17,133 bases of DNA from a bacterium (lineage in GTDB: Bacteria; Patescibacteriota; Minisyncoccia; UBA6257; GWB1-50-10). Position numbers and translations under genes: made by a program. Shown piece by piece: positions 15,054 to 17,133 of the stretch (position 1 is the first letter of the stretch; each line of letters opens with the position of its first letter). The notes beneath the pieces are model-generated. The model was not told the DNA's origin. It saw only the letters and a list, made by a program, of their open reading frames with translations, and made no database searches. Where the stretch lies: positions 2,270 to 19,402 of the forward strand of contig JAKAHT010000010.1 in assembly GCA_021814805.1 (NCBI GenBank), read 5' to 3'.

Positions 15054-15584
15054 TTACATTTCTTCTATCTTCCAAACGCCGGAATATTTATTCAGTTTTA
15101 AAAGCGCACTATAATCAGCCATTCCATCTTTATTAAGAACATTGAACCAGGCCGTACCTTCATAAGATGACGAAGCATCATATACGGCCTTTGATAAAAT
15201 ATCGGCTACTTCACCTAATTTCCCTTCGTCTTTCTTTTTCTGTATCTCTTCTATCCATTTTCCCCTTGAACCTTTCATATCAAGCAGAGTATATTTAGCG
15301 GCAAGTTCTGCATCATTATTCCTTAGAGCATCTATAAACATCTGGAGAGTTTCTTCCGCTGTCTTTCCTCCGTAAGTGTCAGCTTTCATAGCCGCCTCAT
15401 ATTCATCGATACTTTTTTGTATCTCGTTGTATCCCTCCGACCCCGTGTAATGGGCATCTTTTTCTCCGGTAAGCGAGCTTGCTGTTTCTCTTACTTGGTT
15501 CTCGAAAAAATATATTCCTCCCACTACAACCACGAGCCCTAGAAATATGCCAAAAAATATCCATAAAGCCCCTCTTTTTTCCAT
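15054..15584 (-). CDS. Membrane-anchored NTF2-like (DUF4878-type) protein
   Basis: A 176-residue protein with one N-terminal membrane helix at about 7-27 preceded by positive residues, so the rest should face outside. After a charged linker, residues about 74-176 look like an NTF2/SnoaL-like cone fold: a helix TAEETLQMFIDALRNND at 75-91 and AAKYTLLD, then a helical middle, and a final pair of strands ending LLKLNKYSGVWKIEEM. DUF4878-type domains are common in lipoproteins and anchored proteins and have no single known activity. No lipobox cysteine is present. It ends 2 nt before the start of the giant secreted protein, so the two form an operon and the anchored protein may help the secretion or surface placement of its partner, which is inference. 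Family assignment is by pattern, not search. Confidence 0.8.
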   Translation of the reverse strand: MEKRGALWIFFGIFLGLVVVVGGIYFFENQVRETASSLTGEKDAHYTGSEGYNEIQKSIDEYEAAMKADTYGGKTAEETLQMFIDALRNNDAELAAKYTLLDMKGSRGKWIEEIQKKKDEGKLGEVADILSKAVYDASSSYEGTAWFNVLNKDGMADYSALLKLNKYSGVWKIEEM

Positions 15585-15615
15585 ATTTTTGTATTTGTAT
15601 CAATCGACTTAAACA

Positions 15616-15652
15616 AAAAAGAGCAACCCTCTTTTAGCGAGTTGCTCTTTTT
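15616..15652 (-). terminator. Rho-independent terminator after the small membrane protein gene
   Basis: A perfect 12-bp stem (15616-15627 with 15641-15652, core GAGCAAC/GTTGCTC) with a 13-nt loop is followed on the minus strand by TTTTTTGTTT. It separates the small membrane protein gene from the operon starting at 15584. The plus strand also has a T run, so it can act both ways. Confidence 0.9.
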
Positions 15653-15716
15653 CCTTATCCCTACCTTTTATTTTAGAGTCGAGAGGAAATCTATCAACGG
15701 AAGATATCCCCCAAAT

Positions 15717-15731
15717 CGTGCGATGTCGGGA
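15717..15731. repeat. Copy 2 of a dispersed inverted repeat
   Basis: CGTGCGATGTCGGGA, exact reverse complement of 10057-10071, lies 9 nt past the stop of the small membrane protein gene. It contains the short palindrome ATCGTGCGAT (15716-15725), which copy 1 lacks at one end. The two copies flank the secreted-protein operon and the hairpin cluster. Confidence 0.6.
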
Positions 15732-15739
15732 GGCGGGAG

Positions 15740-15907
15740 TTATTGCTTCATGGCTGGAGCCGGGCTCTTCTTTTCCATAGCGGACCAGACGGAAAGCACG
15801 GCGACTATTATGCCGCCCACGAGATAAAGAGATTCAGATACCGAGCCGGACAGGGCCATTATTACGAAAATTACGCCTACAATGAAATTAACCCACTGTT
15901 TCCACAT
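15740..15907 (-). CDS. Small two-helix membrane protein, SPW-repeat-like
   Basis: A 55-residue reading frame from ATG 15907 to TAA at 15740, too short for common length cut-offs. It begins MWKQWVNF and has two predicted membrane helices at about 7-24 and 27-43, with a short Lys/Pro-rich tail. The Trp-x-x-Trp start, a Gly in the middle of helix 1 and a Trp closing helix 2 resemble half of an SPW-repeat protein, a small membrane family of unknown role. Support for a real gene: divergent promoter boxes upstream (15941-15946), a strong terminator 88 nt downstream, and a hydrophobic pattern unlikely by chance. There is no good Shine-Dalgarno; an AAAGG lies too far upstream. Confidence 0.72.
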   Translation of the reverse strand: MWKQWVNFIVGVIFVIMALSGSVSESLYLVGGIIVAVLSVWSAMEKKSPAPAMKQ

Positions 15908-15973
15908 AGAAGTTTATATCATTAAATCGGCCTTTAAATAATTATAACATTTAAACTATAATGAAATTACGAT
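15908..15973. promoter_or_regulatory. Divergent promoter region
   Basis: This 66-bp AT-rich gap separates the minus-strand and plus-strand halves. On the plus strand TATAAT (15957-15962) lies 11 nt before the ATG at 15974, giving a leader of only 4-5 nt. On the minus strand TATAAT (15946-15941) would give a leader of about 27 nt for the small membrane protein; a second box, TATAAA (15918-15913), is 5 nt before its ATG and would make it leaderless. No good -35 is visible for any of them. Confidence 0.55.
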
Positions 15974-16222
15974 ATGCTCGAAGAATTAATAGTAAGCTCG
16001 AGACTGCCGCACGAAGACAAAAGCATTTGGCTTGAGTTCATTCTCCCCCACCTTTCTCCCGAACAAAAACTCGTCTTTTTTGACGAGCTTTCTTCTTCCT
16101 CTTGGAATCTTGAAAATTACACGGAAAGCTTCAAGGTCAAAAAACATATGAGCGGCAGCGATCCCAAAGAATTTCAAAGGCTCATAAAGGACGAACTCGA
16201 ACAAATATTATCCGAAAAATGA
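15974..16222 (+). CDS. Hypothetical protein, 82 residues
   Basis: A small soluble, mostly helical protein with no cysteine, signal peptide or membrane helix. It has a Trp-containing helix pair around 15-45 (an LSPEQKLVFFDELSSSSW stretch), and a charged C-terminal helix EFQRLIKDELEQILSEK. I do not recognise a family. The competing minus-strand frame over the same bases is judged a shadow because of the plus-strand TATAAT upstream and the ATGA overlap with the next gene, which argues for coupled expression. Its function may be tied to the membrane HExxH protein that follows, such as a regulator or chaperone, but nothing in the sequence proves that. Confidence 0.75.
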   Translation: MLEELIVSSRLPHEDKSIWLEFILPHLSPEQKLVFFDELSSSSWNLENYTESFKVKKHMSGSDPKEFQRLIKDELEQILSEK

Positions 16223-17133
16223 ACTTCGAAAAAATAGATTTTGAAAAAGAAAAATTTGAAAAGCAAGAAGCTGAGCAAGGCGGGCTAATCGAATGCTCGT
16301 ACGCTTTGGAAAGCGATACTCTTCAAAAAATAAAATCAGAAAAAAGCGAGACAAAGAGGAATAAAATGATGAGAAAATTGGCCGTCTGGAGCGTAATCAC
16401 CATGCTTTCCTTGGGAGGCGCGGGAGAACTAAAAGCCCAAGAAAAAGAAATTCCTTCCCCTAAAAATAAGATGGAACAAACCGACGAGAACAAGGAAAGG
16501 TTGGAAAAACTTCTGAGAAAAAACGAATACCTGGTGCCGGACAATATTTTAAATATTTATTACCAAACAATAGATGTTAACGCCATAAATATCACTAACG
16601 TCAGCGGCGGATATATCGACAGGAACTGGCTTTCCAGGGAGGGAAAAACAGATGAATTTGGAGAGAAGCTTAAAAAATTAGGCTTGGACGAAGAGGAAGC
16701 GGACGGCTTTCTCTCTCTTTTTTCTTCAAAAGACGTGATTATACTGAATGATTCTCTTTTGAGGGATGAGAAGAAATTCAAAGAAATACTTTTCCACGAA
16801 AGAATACATGAGGAAATGTCTCACCTCAACAAAGAAGATTTGGACAGTCTGAAAGCCGGATATAATGACATAGAAAACCACCCCGCCATACCGGTTAATC
16901 CCGACTCGAATTTTGGCGTATCCGAACGATCCTTCTTAGAAGACAAGTTTGATACTGAGAACACGAACTACCACGGCTGGTTCTCGGCAATTGCCTCATT
17001 TAATTGGAAGGAATTTTATCCCTATCTCGCGAATGGTAAATTTGTACCGAGAGTCCTTGAAGAAATAAGAAAAAATCATCCGGGGGCTTATAAAATATTC
17101 GAGAAGATGGAATCCGAAGCTAAAGTTGAAAAA
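16219..17133 (+). CDS. Membrane-anchored or secreted protein with HExxH zinc-metallopeptidase motif, 3' end beyond the window
   Basis: The frame is open from ATG 16219 to the right edge, 305 residues so far. Residues 1-49 are charged and hydrophilic; 50-73 form a signal-like segment (Met-Met-Arg-Lys, hydrophobic core, LKAQ); the remainder is hydrophilic and would be outside the cell. HERIHEE at 193-199 matches HExxH, the zinc-binding helix of many metallopeptidases, set in a helix after a KEILF strand-helix turn as usual. A third ligand (perhaps Glu236 or Glu241) cannot be fixed. Two starts compete: 16219, which shares ATGA with the upstream stop, and 16366, which has GAGG 6 nt before it and would yield a normal secreted protein with a signal peptide. 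Function as a peptidase is inferred from the motif only. Confidence 0.75.
   Translation, partial: MNFEKIDFEKEKFEKQEAEQGGLIECSYALESDTLQKIKSEKSETKRNKMMRKLAVWSVITMLSLGGAGELKAQEKEIPSPKNKMEQTDENKERLEKLLRKNEYLVPDNILNIYYQTIDVNAINITNVSGGYIDRNWLSREGKTDEFGEKLKKLGLDEEEADGFLSLFSSKDVIILNDSLLRDEKKFKEILFHERIHEEMSHLNKEDLDSLKAGYNDIENHPAIPVNPDSNFGVSERSFLEDKFDTENTNYHGWFSAIASFNWKEFYPYLANGKFVPRVLEEIRKNHPGAYKIFEKMESEAKVEK
16356..16359 (+). promoter_or_regulatory. Internal Shine-Dalgarno in the HExxH gene
   Basis: AAAGAGGA contains GAGG at 16356-16359, 6 nt before a double ATG (16366 and 16369) that begins a signal-peptide-like segment. In a window where Shine-Dalgarno sites are rare, this may mark the true or a second start of the protein. 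Confidence 0.5.

Noticed and set aside
6554..15075. TTG starts upstream of RpiB, Rpe, DUF192 and the giant secreted protein
   Set aside because: In each case an ATG a few codons inside gives the family's normal N-terminus or a clean signal peptide and removes an overlap with the upstream gene.
10057..15731. Transposon or integrated element bounded by the inverted repeat
   Set aside because: No transposase, integrase, direct target-site duplication or change in gene style was found inside; the repeat is recorded only as dispersed.
1..17133. CRISPR array, tRNA or rRNA gene
   Set aside because: No regularly spaced direct repeats, cloverleaf-like segments or rRNA sequence were noticed on either strand.
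1..17133. Alternative genetic code with TGA as glycine (Gracilibacteria-type)
   Set aside because: TGA ends several genes at expected lengths and none of the long genes contains an in-frame TGA.

Overview
The window reads as a piece of a small-genome, moderate-GC, AT-leaning bacterium of the Candidate Phyla Radiation (Patescibacteria), most likely a Parcubacteria-type lineage. The grounds are the compact same-strand gene run, a transketolase split into two genes, the non-oxidative pentose phosphate genes sitting beside glyceraldehyde-3-phosphate dehydrogenase, large secreted lamin-tail proteins, hypothetical proteins of CPR flavour, and few Shine-Dalgarno sites. TGA is used as a stop at many gene ends and never appears in frame, so the code is standard (11), which argues against Gracilibacteria/Absconditabacteria. 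The lineage call is inference; no rRNA gene is present.

Layout. Everything from base 1 to about 15907 is on the minus strand; the last 1.2 kb is on the plus strand. Read in the direction of transcription: (a) 9678 down to 1 is a long metabolic run: TrmH/SpoU-type RNA methyltransferase, DUF192 secreted protein, peroxiredoxin (own promoter), GAPDH, RpiB, Rpe, CTP synthase, then after a 96-bp gap with a second promoter, the two transketolase halves, a PfkB-family sugar kinase, and a large hypothetical protein that runs off the left edge. (b) 9745-9963 is a small Cys-rich (zinc-ribbon-like) protein with the one strong minus-strand Shine-Dalgarno, insulated by a terminator. (c) 9964-10353 has no gene but holds a cluster of strong hairpins that looks like a structured RNA. 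(d) 15584 down to 10354 is a two-gene operon: a membrane-anchored NTF2-like protein and a 1565-residue secreted protein with an N-terminal zinc-dependent phospholipase C/S1-P1 nuclease-fold domain followed by three lamin-tail domains and fibronectin-III-like modules. (e) 15740-15907 is a 55-residue two-helix membrane protein (SPW-repeat-like) followed by a clear terminator. (f) 15974-17133, plus strand, holds an 82-residue hypothetical gene overlapping a membrane/secreted protein with an HExxH metallopeptidase motif, cut by the right edge.

How the genes work together. GAPDH, RpiB, Rpe and both transketolase halves supply most of a non-oxidative pentose phosphate route joined to lower glycolysis; CPR bacteria commonly use this route around a missing phosphofructokinase. 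The route yields ribose 5-phosphate, and CTP synthase next door consumes nucleotides made from it. Transaldolase is not in the window. The exported proteins of the right half point to an active cell surface.

Most notable are the structured intergenic region at about 10100-10345, a repeated promoter geometry that puts a -10 box 6-7 nt before the start codon (predicted leaderless mRNAs), the phospholipase-C/lamin-tail fusion, and a near-21-bp inverted dispersed repeat flanking the secreted-protein region.
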